In this document: positions 24,751-36,170 of the stretch, piece by piece
How the letters are laid out: every line of letters begins with the position of its first letter
Position numbering within the stretch: position 1 is the stretch's first letter
NCBI GenBank assembly: GCA_003667245.1
Contig: RCNN01000188.1
Location: forward strand, 1-56,156
Source: Heterostelium multicystogenum
Lineage: Eukaryota > Evosea > Eumycetozoa > Acytosteliales > Acytosteliaceae
DNA length: 56,156 nucleotides
Reading direction: 5' to 3'
Made by a program: the position numbers and the translations under genes
Notes under the pieces: model-generated
Seen by the model: the letters and a program-made list of their open reading frames with translations, nothing else
Told to the model about the DNA's origin: nothing
Databases searched by the model: none

Positions 24751-25707
24751 TTATATTCTTTCTTCAAATTCCGATCTGCCATCGATTACTAATTCTACAT
24801 TTGTCTTTTCTTCATCTATAAATGTTATGTTTTCATTTGGATCGACTCCTACTGGCACTCTTCCCTTGGGGTAGAAGAGGTTGATGGCCTTATAAACTAG
24901 AAGCTGGGAAAATGACAGGACTGCACCGGCAAAATTTGGTACTATAATAAATTTGTCTTTGACCAAGACACCGTAGAACGTCCAGGCAATAGCCGCCAGA
25001 CAAGATGTCAATAAAAGTGGTGGATACATAATTGAGGTATCCTTGTTCTTGACTACTTGGTACATGACAAGCAGTGGTGAACCGTAGAAAACAAACAGTA
25101 CAACATTGCAAGCATAACCCATGACTTTGACGGCTTTATCATTGTCCAATGACATGACGATGATTTCAACAAAAACAACCAAACTTATCATAAATGCAAA
25201 AAATATCGCTGTAATTTTTCGTCTCTGCACGAGTAGGTAAAGGTATGGATTTTGGTTAATTTATGGAATGGACGGTTATATATTCGGTGCAATATGCATT
25301 TGGCAAGTTACCTTATAATAATCGCCAGTGGAGCTGATAAAGACAACAACGAAAAATAGTGTGATAAATACACCAAATGTATTAACTGGCAAGATGGTAA
25401 ATTGAGTCGTCAACAATCCATATGATACCCATAGAAATGAATTACCACAGAGTGCAATGAGTGGATATATATTCATAAGACCAGTCTCTCTGGTCTTATC
25501 CATTTCCAAGAATGACTTGATTGGTGAAAGCTGAGTGCTAATACTCAGTATATTTCCGGCTGTAATAACCAACGATTGAATTCAATTGATAGAATTAACA
25601 ACGACAACAAAAACTGGAAATTAGAAATCAAATGCCATTCGAATTCCATCATTGATTACAAACATACCAATCGAGAGAAAGCCAACTATAATTGCTGTAT
25701 TAACCAT
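24751..25707 (-). CDS. SWEET (SLC50) sugar transporter
   Basis: Three exons, 25668-25707 (MVNTAIIVGFLSI), 25312-25559 and 24751-25224, join in frame to 253 residues. SWEETs are seven-helix uniporters for sugars, built from two MtN3 three-helix repeats around a linker helix. Repeat 1 reads AGNILSISTQLSPIKSFLEM..., with the conserved Pro and a GNSFLWVSYGLL segment. Repeat 2 reads GYACNVVLFVFYGSPLLVMYQVVKNKDTS, then LAAIAWTFYGVLVKDKFIIVPNFAG, which matches the family's W-x-x-YG and P-N motifs. The C-terminal tail is acidic. Introns are 25560-25667 and 25225-25311, and use of the acceptor ATTACAG at 25560 gives a continuous first repeat. The gene is convergent with the mucin-like gene (stop to stop about 260 bp). 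Substrate and membrane cannot be told from the sequence. Confidence 0.93.
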
Positions 25708-26934
25708 TTCTCAATTATAATCTTCTATAATAAACTTATTCTCTATTTCTAATGTAAATATATCTATAGTGTAACAACAGCAACAGAACTAAGTAAATTT
25801 AATTGAATGTAATATAATGTAATATTTATTTGTATAATGGTTTGGTAATTAAATAATTATTATTATTATTAGTATTATTAACTCGATACATATAATAACT
25901 AAAAAGTATAGTTATTTTTGAAATCAGCTGCACAACTACTAACTAGATAGTAGTAACAACAGTATTTGATTGTTATATAAGTGAATATGATATGTTTTGA
26001 ATTTGAATATGAATGATGGATAATGTGGTGATTTATGTTCTGTTTGGTTTGATGATTGATATTGGTGTTGGTTGGTTGGTTTGTGTGTTTGTTGGGTTAT
26101 GACAATAAATGTAGAGGTGTTAAAATCAGTAACCACATCAAGAAAAACGAAAAAAACTTTTGTTGCGCAACGATTCATTTGTTAACCTGGTTCAAATGAG
26201 ATTATGAAAAACAAAAAATCAAATCACTCAGCTCCTGTACATATTGACAACGAACTATCACTTACTGCTCCATTTCAAATGCAACTTCTGAGCATGGTTG
26301 TTTTATTTCTGATTTAAATCATCATATATAAACTTCTTACTTTAAAGAAATTTATTGAATCAAAGAACCTACACAAATACAAATACAATCAAATGAAGAA
26401 AATGGGTTCCTCCAGGAATAGCATTTAAATGTCAACATGGACTTTTTTCCACTATTTCAAATAATAAACAACAATTGGGATCTTTAAATGACCACACATG
26501 CAATTTTTAATCCACACACGATCAACAACAAACATATCAGTAGCATAGTTATATATGCAATATTTATTTTAGTTCAATTTTGAAATAAATAACTAATAAC
26601 TAAATGAATATGAAAAGTAATATGATTTCTATTTTCAAAACCATAAAGTTCAAAGATAAATAAAATGAATTTGAACTATTCTAACTTATGATTCACCAAA
26701 TATGTATATATATATAACTAATAAACAATGGTTGTAAAGGGCAGGGGCCTATGAAGAAAGATATAGATCCCTAATATGATAAAAATAAAAAATGTTAAAA
26801 AAATAAAAACCAGATTTCATTGTGTGCATTAACAAATTTTATGTGTAACACAGCAGTTCTTGTTTCATCTTCACCTAATTCGTATTATTTTAAAGATAAC
26901 AAGGAGACTTATTGAAATCAATAGTTAGTTAAAG
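25708..26934. other. Divergent intergenic region, SWEET / prefoldin 3
   Basis: About 1.2 kb between divergent genes, AT-rich with a short TAT/ATT repeat near 25855-25880. No gene is seen. A 79-codon frame on the - strand (25939-26178) is low complexity, has no recognisable domain, and is not called. Confidence 0.5.
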
Positions 26935-27729
26935 ATGGCAACAGTAGAAGATAATCCATATAAAGTTTTGTTTGATAGAGATCAAAAGAGTGCTTCAAAT
27001 ATACCTGCTGTACCTTTCATTGTATGTAGCATTTACTATTCCTTTATCAATGATCATCATCATTATACATACATTTCATACACACATATATGTGCTTCAA
27101 CCAAATTAGACTTCATTTGATTCCTAACTTTTACTACTTCTATACTATAGGATGATGTAGAAACATATTTAAAAGATAAAGATTTAGAAGTTGTATTTAA
27201 AACATTGCAAGATAATCACCAGAAATATAAATACTTTGAACAAAAGCTTTCAAACAATGTTAGTATACTTACAAACCGTGCAAAGCAACTCCAAGAAACA
27301 ATAGATGTAGTAAATAGAATTGAAACAAAGAAGGTATATATCAATTGATTGAAAGAATCATGTTATATATGGTGACTTACAGATCATTCATCATATCAAT
27401 AATAACAACAGGATGATACCTTCAGTATGAATTATGAGTTATCAGAAGGTGTATATTCGTCAGCAGAGATTTCAAAACCACAATCAATATATTTGTGGTT
27501 GGGTGCTAATGTTATGTTGGAGTACTCGTTCGCCGAGGCAAAGGATGTCTTGCGTAAAAACAAGGAGACAGTAGATAAACAACTTCGTGAGACTATTCAG
27601 GATCTTGGTTTCGTCAAGGATCAAATCACAACTGTCGATGTCAATATCTCTCGTGTATACAACTATGATGTCATTCAAAGACGTAAGAAGCAACAACCAT
27701 CATCTGCGATGGCACCAATCGAAAAATAA
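26935..27729 (+). CDS. pfdn3: Prefoldin subunit 3 (VBP1 homologue)
   Basis: Three exons (26935-27021, 27151-27333, 27412-27729), both introns phase 0, give 195 residues, close to the 197 of human VBP1. Prefoldin is the hexameric cytosolic chaperone that passes nascent actin and tubulin to the CCT/TRiC chaperonin; subunit 3 is one of its alpha-type subunits. Markers are NIPAVPF followed by DDVETYLK, a first long coiled-coil helix (about residues 45-90), the family signature SIYLWLGANVMLEYSFAEA around the beta hairpin, and a second coiled coil ending in NISRVYNYDVIQRRK. The start codon fits the family N-terminus. A client gene, arpA (an actin-related protein), lies about 7 kb away, but nothing suggests co-regulation. 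Confidence 0.96.
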
Positions 27730-28320
27730 TCAATAAAATAACACAGCATAAAACAACGATCAGAACAAAACAAAGTAAGAAATAACATCAATAGCAATAG
27801 CAATAGCAAGCAATCTTGTTCTATATTTATAAATATATCGATATATATTATCAATATATATTGATTTGGATTTTATTAATTACTTTTCTATTTAAAGAAA
27901 ATCGATAGCGATAATAATATTATGTTGTTGTTGTTATTGTTAGTATAATCTTTATAGGATTGTATATAGATAAATGGATTGGATTGAATGATGATGATAA
28001 TAGTCGGCAATTAGTTCACTTGAATACTACACATAGATGGAAGTTGAAGATTGAATTGATCATGATATCACTTTCATTGGAACTTGTTGTTGGATTCATT
28101 CGTGATTGGAAGGTTGGTTGTTACTGGTGTATATATATATAGGCTGCTTTCCAAATTCCATCGGAATATGGAAATTTAACTCCTCTTTTAAGATGTTAAG
28201 AATGAAAAATATGATTTCTATTTTTCATTGATTATGTACATAATTTTCTTTGGTATTATGGTTGATGAAGATATTGATTAATATTATTATTCTATTATTA
28301 TATTTTGACTATTATTAATA
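27730..28320. other. Intergenic, low complexity
   Basis: AT-rich 3' flank of pfdn3. A 60-codon + strand frame at 27960-28142 has no recognisable domain and is not called. No gene is seen. Confidence 0.5.
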
Positions 28321-28592
28321 TTAAGCTGCGTGAGGGAATTTCCTAAAAAAAGGCATCTTTCTTTCCATGATATCTTTGTTGGTAGGAACCGAAGCACTAC
28401 ATTCTATACTGGATTCTATTATATTTGTATTCTGACTGGATGTAGTAATACTATAAATACTATTTTTTGATAAAGAACTATTCGATATTATGGAAACTAA
28501 ATTATCTGTTTTGTAATCAGAAATGTTAGTTTAATAAATTCTTTTCTTCTTGAAATTTGGTATGGATCTTGAAACTTACTAAAAAGAGTCAT
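28321..28592 (-). CDS. Small spliced hssA-type protein (MTLF start)
   Basis: A two-exon gene. Exon 1 (28580-28592) is only 13 nt and encodes MTLF plus one base. The intron (28506-28579, GTAAGTTT...AACAG) is followed by exon 2 (28321-28505), ending in TAA. The joined frame is open for 65 residues and begins MTLFNNLVSIISNSSLSKNS. In Dictyostelium, the large hssA/2C/7E family of small, developmentally expressed proteins begins MTLFxSISSISNPxxSSKSSI, and I recall an early intron in some members. Start, spacing and Ser content match. The Gly/Cys-rich body of hssA is absent here; the C-terminus is instead basic (MERKMPFFRKFPHAA). I call it a diverged member or relative of that family. Function unknown. 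Confidence 0.6.
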
Positions 28593-31500
28593 TTTATAAT
28601 TAATTAATTACTAAATTAATTAATAAATATATGGATGGAAGGTTTTGAAAATATATAATTAATAAATATATATTTTGATTCTAATCTATTTTTGTCTTAA
28701 TAACTAACTAGTAATATAATTTTTAAAACCTGGAATTGATATGATTATTATTATTTCAAGTAATCAATATTTGTAATGGATACTATATTATTATTAATCT
28801 ATTATTATTATTCTACAAATATTTATTTTCCAAAAAATCAATATCTATTTTATAATAAATAAGATGGGATGGAGTTGGAAATTAATGTAAAAGTTGGAAT
28901 GATACTATTGGTTCTTTCTTTTTAAACTATAGTAGTAGAATAAAATTATTTGATTGTTTACAAAAATATCCTTTAAAATAAAATTATTTGGTACTACTAT
29001 TAATATTTAAAATAATTAATCAAATATTACTACTATTAATAATATTATTATTATTTTTGATGCTGTAGTTGTTACTATAGCTGATTCTGATAATATTGTT
29101 GATTTCTTGTACTGTTAGGTTAGAGATAAAGGGATTGTTGCTTGATTGACTGATTGATTTATAATAAATACATATGACAACTTTGATAAATAGGTGTGGG
29201 CTTGAAAGGTCGTAATATTAATGGAGGTGTTGTTGACAACAGCAAGAGGTAGAAAGCAATATTAATAATAAAATTGGAATAAAAGTAATGATAATTGGAA
29301 TCACTCAATGAGGATGTGTATAAAATTATTTAAAAGAAGATTGGAAGGTAGACTTCTGTCGATAGGAGTTAACCTTAATGATACAATGGCTAATGCTAGG
29401 TGTTGTTTAGTATTAAATAAATATGATACAACTATATGTTAGGTGGTAGCTCTAGTTATTGTGTTGAGAGGGAAGTATTTTACAACATTGACTTTGTTGG
29501 TGTAGCTGGTATGGTGTGGATATGATTTGATGAGTGTGAGTAGTAGATGTAGTGAGAAGATAGAAGAGTTTGATGTATTTGGAGCTGATATTGTCAAGTT
29601 TGAAAATATTTTTGATGATGTGGAATTATAACACTCAAAAAACTATGACTGAATCACAAAACTATGAGATTGAAATTGAGATGGTAAGAGATGCAAGCAA
29701 ATCAAAATGCTTCCGTTTCTGGTTACTTTGAGTATTGAGTAAGTGAACACCTCTGAAGCTTCTCAACCTTGTATTGAATTAAAAGCATCCAGAAGAAGTA
29801 GCAATTTTATCCAATTGAATTTACAGCTATTTTTATTGTGGATTTGTCAGAGAGTTAGTAATGCTAAGTTTCTATCTAAATTAAACTAGTGTATCGCTAA
29901 CTTGGCAAGAGAGAGTAGTTCAATCCAATTTGGAAAGATCAATGGTAGTGGAGTGGGCTAGTGTTTAATTAGCACGATGAATGATACAGTATCTTTTCAG
30001 AAGTGTAGTGTTACAATTTAAATTTATTTATAATATTTATAGAGATGTTATTTAAATTATCTCTTTTTAAAGTTTGGATAAATCGATAGTATTAAGAGAT
30101 AATTAAAATAGGAGTCACCTGAGTTGGTGTTATGGTTGTTGATTGTAGTGGTACTGATAATGTTACTAGTGGTAGTGGTGGTGGTATTGGTGGTAATGGT
30201 ATAGTAATATTAATTTAACAACAACTTTATATAATTATATATAAATAGCAATAATAGTAAGTAATATTAATACAGTATTTGGAAACTTTTATGACTTTTA
30301 TTTAATTAATTAAGAATGGCAAAGATTGGTGTGTGGAAAATAGATAGATATATGATGGATATGAATATGTATATGAATATAGTAATGAAAAGCAAATGAA
30401 AAAGTGACTTTAGAATTCTGAATGCTAATGAGTTTAGTTTATCGATCTTTAAATAGCAAGCTACTTTTGAATTGGGTTGATCTTTCATTTGAGAAGAAAC
30501 ATCATCATCATTGTCAGTTACTTGTGTATGAATGATATCTTTTCAAAATTAAAAGAATCGATTGATAAGTATGTGGTTTCAATAAAACATTCATTCGTTA
30601 TTACTTACCATGGTAACTCTAATAATATTTATTATAAATAAACTTTGGTTGAACTATTTTCCAGTGAAGAGTCAAACTAAACTTTACCTATCTATCCATC
30701 TATCTATCTATCTACCATACTCTGCTGCTAAAAATGATAGATAGCCAAATATGTAAATGATGATGATTATGATGATGATGAAAGTAATATAACAACCAAT
30801 ACTATACCACCACCATCACCACCAATACCACCATTACCACCACCATAAACCCCGTCTATCCACCTATGATATCATGGTCAAGTGAGATATATATTTTTAA
30901 ATCAATTCAAATCATTACATTAAATTAATCCGACAAATATTATTAAAATCCTAAGATATAGCTATTTATATATATATTAATATAATATAAAGAAAATTAA
31001 TATATTATACATATATCAAACTCTCTATCTTTTAACACATGAAACCTACCATATTAGTTAATTTGGATAAATCACACACCCACTCTACTCCACTCCACTC
31101 CACTCACTGAATAGAAACCAGTATTTATTTATCTAGTTTAATTAATTTAACCTGAACACTTAATTGTAGTTATTTGTTGGCGCGAACTAACCATAGAATA
31201 TAAATATAAATTATATTTATATTATAATAGTTTGTGGAATAAATTAGTAGGAATCAGTTATCGGAAGTAGAAGATCAGTTACAACATCTTCTTTGATAAT
31301 TACACGAATATGATGATCCCACATATACCATACCATCCTTGAAGTAGACGTTCAAATAACTTGACATCGACACTGTGATAATAAATAAAGAAAGTTGATG
31401 CCATAAATACTGTGGCTTTAATAAGCTATGTTGTTACATAGCTTGTTGAACAACATAATGATTAAAAATGAAATAATGATAATGATAGCATGACAAACCC

Positions 31501-31797
31501 AAAGTAAATAAGATTTTTAACATGATGCCATTCCAAAAAATTAAACCCTAAATAATAATAGCTAAACTAATATTTGCTCAGATTTGGCAAAGGTATAAAT
31601 AAAAGTAATAGTAATATAAAAATGGGGGTAATAGCTATGATATGGTGATCAGCACTTAAGTTTAATAATCAGTGACGAAGCAGCAATCAACCCATGAAAA
31701 ACACATTATTTGTTTTTTTTAAAAAACAACATAATCAAATCAGATCATTACATACATTATTATTTCTTGTCTTGAATTGAATTGAATTGCCTACTTC
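28593..31797. other. Gene-poor low-complexity region
   Basis: About 3.2 kb with dense AT, ATT and TAATA runs. It contains two Gly-codon-rich arms in opposite orientation (30168-30208 and 30797-30846), a run of CTATC repeats (about 30685-30712) and a CCACT repeat (about 31085-31107). Small open frames occur at 29545-29650 (+, about 33 codons), 30132-30218 (+, 28 codons, Gly-rich) and 30306-30488 (-, listed separately). None has a recognisable domain. It holds the promoter of the epimerase gene at its right end. Confidence 0.5.
30306..30488 (-). CDS. Candidate small membrane protein (weak)
   Basis: An open frame of 60 codons, which can be extended about 19 codons upstream without a stop to around 30550. 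It has a charged N-terminal part (KDQPNSKVACYLKIDKL) and then a hydrophobic segment of about 25 residues (LFHLLFITIFIYIFISIIYL) that could span a membrane. A GTAAGT donor lies just upstream near 30600, so a short first exon is possible. The hydrophobic part comes from an AT-rich TATC-type repeat and may be chance. No homology is recognised. Confidence 0.25.
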   Translation of the reverse strand: MKDQPNSKVACYLKIDKLNSLAFRILKSLFHLLFITIFIYIFISIIYLSIFHTPIFAILN

Positions 31798-32804
31798 ATG
31801 GACTATAACATTAACAATCAAGACAAAATGAATATTCCAAAAAAGATTTTGATCAGTGGCGCATCAGGTTTTGTTGGCAAAGCACTCACCAAATCTCTAA
31901 AGACTATCGGTGGACATGATGTCTACAGCTTGGTACGTACCCAACCAAAGAGTGCATACGAGATACAATGGGACCCTGAGCGCTCCACTCTCGATGTCAA
32001 TGCTTTCAATGCCCTGCATCCTGATGTAGTTGTAAACTTGGCCGGTGAGAATATTTTTGGTTTCTGGACTGAAGACAAGAAGCGTAAGATCCTCGAATCC
32101 AGGGTCAAGGGTACAAAACTGCTTTCGGATGCATCTGCTGCATTGAACAAGCCACCTCTCTTTATATCTGCATCTGGTTGTACTTACTATGGAACCAGCG
32201 TTTATGAACCTACTGATGAGACTGCACCAAAAGGAACCGGATTCTTTGCGGATGTAGTAGACAGATGGGAGGGTGCTTGCTCGTCTCTGACCAAAATCAA
32301 CTCTAGAGTTGTCAATCTTCGTTTAGGTATTGTCCTTGAACCTTCGGGTGGATTCCTACAAATGGTATACTATCCATTCTATTTCGGACTTGGTGGTGTG
32401 ATGGGATCTGGAAATCAGTGGTTCCCATGGGTAAGCATGGAAGATGTTGTTAAAATCATTCAATTTTCTATCGACAATCCTAATGTATCTGGTCCAATCA
32501 ACGTTGCCAGTCCCAACCCGGTTACAAACACCACTTTCACTAAGACTTTTGGTCGAGTATTGAACCGTCCCACCTTCTTCTGGGTACCTGAATTTGCAAT
32601 CAACACTGTCTTTGGCAAAGAGATGGCATCTGAAACTATTTTGAGCAGTCAAAGAGTATTACCAAACAAGTAAGCTATCGATATTATAACTATCGACATT
32701 CTGTTGCTAACATAACGCTTTTATTTTTTAGATTGATGGATTACGGTTATCAATTTGTGGACTCTGATTTAGAAAAAACATTGAGAAAGCTACTCAATAG
32801 ATGA
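31798..32804 (+). CDS. SDR39U1/YfcH-type NAD(P)-binding epimerase family protein
   Basis: Two exons, 31798-32669 and 32732-32804, give 314 residues with no frame break. The family (TIGR01777, bacterial YfcH, human SDR39U1) consists of atypical short-chain dehydrogenases of unknown substrate. The N-terminal Rossmann motif is ILISGASGFVGKAL (GxxGxxG). NLAGENIFGFW follows, with the family's NLAGE-x(2,4)-W pattern, then SASGCTYYG with the catalytic-type Tyr, and a C-terminal DUF1731-like part with FGKEMASETILSSQRVLPNK continued after the intron as LMDYGYQF. Translation may start at codon 1 or at Met11 (MNIPKKILISG), which begins right at the domain. Length is close to the family's roughly 300 residues. 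It is convergent with the lysozyme-like gene (110 bp apart). Confidence 0.93.
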
Positions 32805-32914
32805 TAGTTGTAAATAAATTTAAGAATAAACACTGTTATTTGTTATATAATAGATCGATCGATCAAAAAAATACAAATTAAATGATATATTTATTGTGTT
32901 TTTTTGAAATTGAT

Positions 32915-33685
32915 TTAGTTGGTGGTGGTACCAGATCCTGATCCGCTTCCTGATCCACTACCTGATCCTGAAGATGATCCACTACCTGATCCAGATGAAG
33001 ATCCGCTTCCTGATGATGATCCGCTACCTGATGATGATCCTGATCCAGAGGATGATCCACTACCTGAAGATGATCCTGATCCAGAAGATGAACCTGATGA
33101 TGATCCTGATCCTGAGGTTCCAGATCCACCAGAAGTTGAACCAGAGGAACCAGAAGATTGACCAGAGGATTGACCAGATGATGAACCACCAGATGAGGAA
33201 CCACCAGATGATGAACCACCAGATGATGAAGAGCTACCGCACTTGCTCCAACCATTGCAGTCACCGTTTGACCAGGTGGTCCAGGCGTTGTAACCTTGGG
33301 CGTTGTAAACAGCTACAGCACATTGAGCGTTGATATCTGGGTTAAAGAGGTCAGATGGTTGTTGACACATTGGGCACAATTCACCACAGTGCTCTGGCAA
33401 GATTTGCCAAAGACCAGAGGCACCAGATGGATTTTGAGCATTGGTATTCCATGAAGATTCAAAGTATGAAATACAGATAAAGTTGGTTTGAGTTCCAGCT
33501 GGGAAATATTGGTTAGTCAATTGTTGCATTTGTTGGCAATTGTAGTCGTCCTAAACAGTGAATTCATATTCATATTAATATTTAATACTTTTAAGAAATA
33601 ATATATTTCAGGAAATGATAATTACAGCATGGACAGCAGACAAAACTGCCAAAGCAGCTAATAATAAAGTAGTGAAATATCTCAT
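32915..33685 (-). CDS. Secreted C-type-lysozyme-like protein with Ser/Gly-rich tail
   Basis: Exon 1 (33626-33685) encodes a clear signal peptide, MRYFTTLLLAALAVLSAVHA; exon 2 is 32915-33550; total 231 residues. The mature N-terminal domain (about 100 residues) begins DDYNCQQMQQLTNQYFPAG. It carries a lysozyme-superfamily core: ICISYFESSWNTNAQNP (the Glu is the likely catalytic acid), SGASGLWQI and later VYNAQGYNAWTTW, which resembles the C-type lysozyme QG-x-x-AW-x-AW motif. Several cysteines could form disulphides. The rest (about 100 residues) is almost entirely Ser and Gly with a few Thr, as in glycosylated linkers. It is probably a phagosomal or secreted enzyme that breaks bacterial peptidoglycan, a normal role in bacterivorous amoebae. 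The assignment to C-type rather than a related transglycosylase fold is tentative. Confidence 0.82.
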
Positions 33686-34632
33686 TGTTATATAATTATC
33701 TATCTATTTAGATTCGAAGATGAGTGTAGTGAAAAATGAGTAGAGGTTGCGAAACCTTTATATGAGGACCATCTCAGTTGAGTTTGACAAAATAAATATC
33801 TCGAGTTGATAAAAATCAATTTTAAACGAAATTAACGACCCAAAACCATATTTCATCTTGTCGCAGATTTTTTTTTAATTTTAATTTTATCCTTTCAGTA
33901 TTTCAGCCTTACTTCATCAGAAAATGTTTTATCCTGGGCACTTTTTTTTAAAAAGAAACAATAGAGTGAATCATGATTAAACTATTCTCATCACCACGAA
34001 TAACTATGTTTTAGGATATTATAGGATATAACTTAAGGAGATGGAGATGGTACAAAACCAAACAAAAATAATCTATTAATTCAAATTTATTAATCATTGC
34101 AGCAATACTATCTAATACCATCCCCCGCTTTGAGTAGGAAAATTCAATTTCACAAGATTTTTTTTTGATATTATGCAAAAATATCATTGATCTCTGCATT
34201 TAATTATTGTCACTCTTGTTAGGTAACATAGATATAAAATAAAATAAAACAACAAGTAATAATAAATCACAGTCAATGTGATATCATCGATTGACTAGTG
34301 GCTCATTTAGGTTAAATTGATTGATTAATCGAATGATGAAGTGAGAATGAAGTTGAATTTACAAAGTAAATTTCATCTTCAAAACTTGAACTTACTTACT
34401 CTTGGGTTGTTAGTTTGTTATTGATTAGTTGCTTATTATTATGATATTATATTTTGAGATTAGTTTATTATTAAATCGATTTATTTGATTTCAAAAAAAA
34501 AGTAATAAATAAACTTTGTATATGTATAATTGTTATATAGTTGTTGGCTTTGTTGTGTTCTGACTTTGTGTTATGATAGTTGTTTATATTGGCTGTTATT
34601 GTTGTTGTTGTGGTTGTTGTGTTGTTTTTTGT
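33686..34632. other. Intergenic, lysozyme-like gene to arpA
   Basis: About 950 bp, AT-rich with poly-T runs and no gene seen. The left part is the promoter of the lysozyme-like gene (- strand) and the right part is the 3' flank of arpA. A 62-codon - strand frame at 34011-34199 has no recognisable domain. Confidence 0.5.
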
Positions 34633-36170
34633 TTACAATATCTTTCTGTGTAAAATGGATGCACCTTCATCTTCGTATTCTTGTGCAGTTACCCATAGGT
34701 CCTTAAAGGTGGTGAGTGATGCTAAAATGGAACCACCGATCCAAGCTGAATATTTACGCTCTAGTGGTGCAACAATCTTAATCTTTACATCCTTTGGTGC
34801 CAACTTCTTGACTTCGTGCAATAAACGCTCACCAAAACCAGTGAACAGTGTGGAACCACCACCAAGAATGATATTGGCGTAGAGTGTCTTACGCAAGTCA
34901 ATGTCGGACTTACGGATAGATGTGTCAATGCATTGGTGAATACCCGGAGATTCGTCACCGATGATGTCTGGGTGGAAGAGCAACTCGGGTGCACGGAACT
35001 TCTCTGCACCCAAATCGATGAGGTTACCGTCTGGCAACTGGTATGATGTCTGTACTGGTTTGCTGCTGGTATTATCTAATTCACGCATCTCCTCTTCTTT
35101 TTGTGGGTCGAATGCGACGTAGCAAGTCTTCTCCTTGATGGTTCTGACGACTTCACGCTCGGCAGACGTGTTGAAGTTGTATCCAGCTCTACGCAGCAAG
35201 TGTGAGAGATGGTCAGTGATATCACGACCACCAATATCGATACGAGTGATAGCGTGTGGCAATGCGAAACCTTCAAACACTGGGACGGCATGTGTCACAC
35301 CGTCACCGCTGTCCAAGACGATACCGGTGGTCTTACCACCGGCGTATAAACTGAGAATTGCTGGAATCGAAAAGTAGAGTGCAGGTGCATTGTATGTTTC
35401 AAAGAATAGCTCTGCTGCTTTCTCTCTGTGTAGTCTGGGGTTGTTTGGTACATCTGTTAGTAATACTGGATGCTAGAGGTTGTGAATTGAATGGTATTGG
35501 TGTCAATAATCAGTGGTCAGCATTTAGTTGTATTGCTTGTTCAGTAGTGTATGATCATACTTCAGAAGATTGGATTTTGAGCAACTCATAAGTGTGATTC
35601 CAGACTCTTCCCATGCAATCCCAGTGTGTGACGACACCATGAGTCATTGGATGCTTCAGCTTCAAGATACCACGCATCTCATGAATTCTCTCACCTACAA
35701 AAAATGACGAATCGTTCTCTACACTTGATCCAATTACTTTCTTATACTTTGGATTTCCAATCCTATTGTTATATGATACATCATCATAAAGTTGATTGAT
35801 TAATACCAGATATACTCCAATGAACATCAGCCAGTCAATCAGGCAATCAGTCAGTCAATCTTAATAGATCATCTTGATCTACATTGATTCTATACTGATT
35901 GACAATTGATTGATTGATTGATTGAGTGAATGAATGATTGATTGATTCTTACAATGATGGGAAAATACAAGATGGTTGATCTTGACCTGCAAAACCTGCC
36001 TTTAAAATTGCTGAACCCTATACAATACTTTTTTTGTTAGATCATTCTCATAGAACAAACAACATGACTCTATCCCTCAAGGAGGGAAGGGCTGTGTTGG
36101 GCTGCTGCAAGCTACTTACATTGTCAATTACAACTGGCTGATTTGAAAACTCAACTTGATTGGAAGACAT
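34633..36170 (-). CDS. arpA: Actin-related protein 1 (centractin), dynactin filament subunit
   Basis: Four exons (36120-36170, 35953-36017, 35561-35762, 34633-35472) join in frame with no break to 385 residues, close to the usual 376-383. Arp1 forms the short actin-like filament at the base of dynactin, which links dynein to cargo. The start [17 protein letters not shown] runs across the intron into [15 protein letters not shown] (phosphate-binding loop 1). Then come [50 protein letters not shown] (loop 2), [21 protein letters not shown] and a C-terminus HRKIL. That ending matches Arp1 (HRKTF) and not actin (RKCF). [19 protein letters not shown] replaces the actin KYPIEHGIVTNWDDMEKIW. It is divergent from rps7; about 830 bp separate the two start codons. 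Confidence 0.95.
35905..35946. repeat. TGAT/GAAT tandem repeat inside an arpA intron
   Basis: A run of ATTG/ATGA tetranucleotides lies in the intron 35763-35952 of arpA. A similar ATTG/ATCA run lies in cdk1 intron 1 (about 41085-41130), where it includes a short perfect palindrome ATCAATCGATTGAT. Confidence 0.75.

Noticed and set aside
27960..28142. A + strand 60-codon frame after pfdn3
   Set aside because: No domain and no splice context; it lies in AT-rich flank.
32919..33161. An Asp/Pro-rich + strand frame of 80 codons
   Set aside because: It is the reverse complement of the Ser/Gly tail of the lysozyme-like gene; its composition follows from the repeat.
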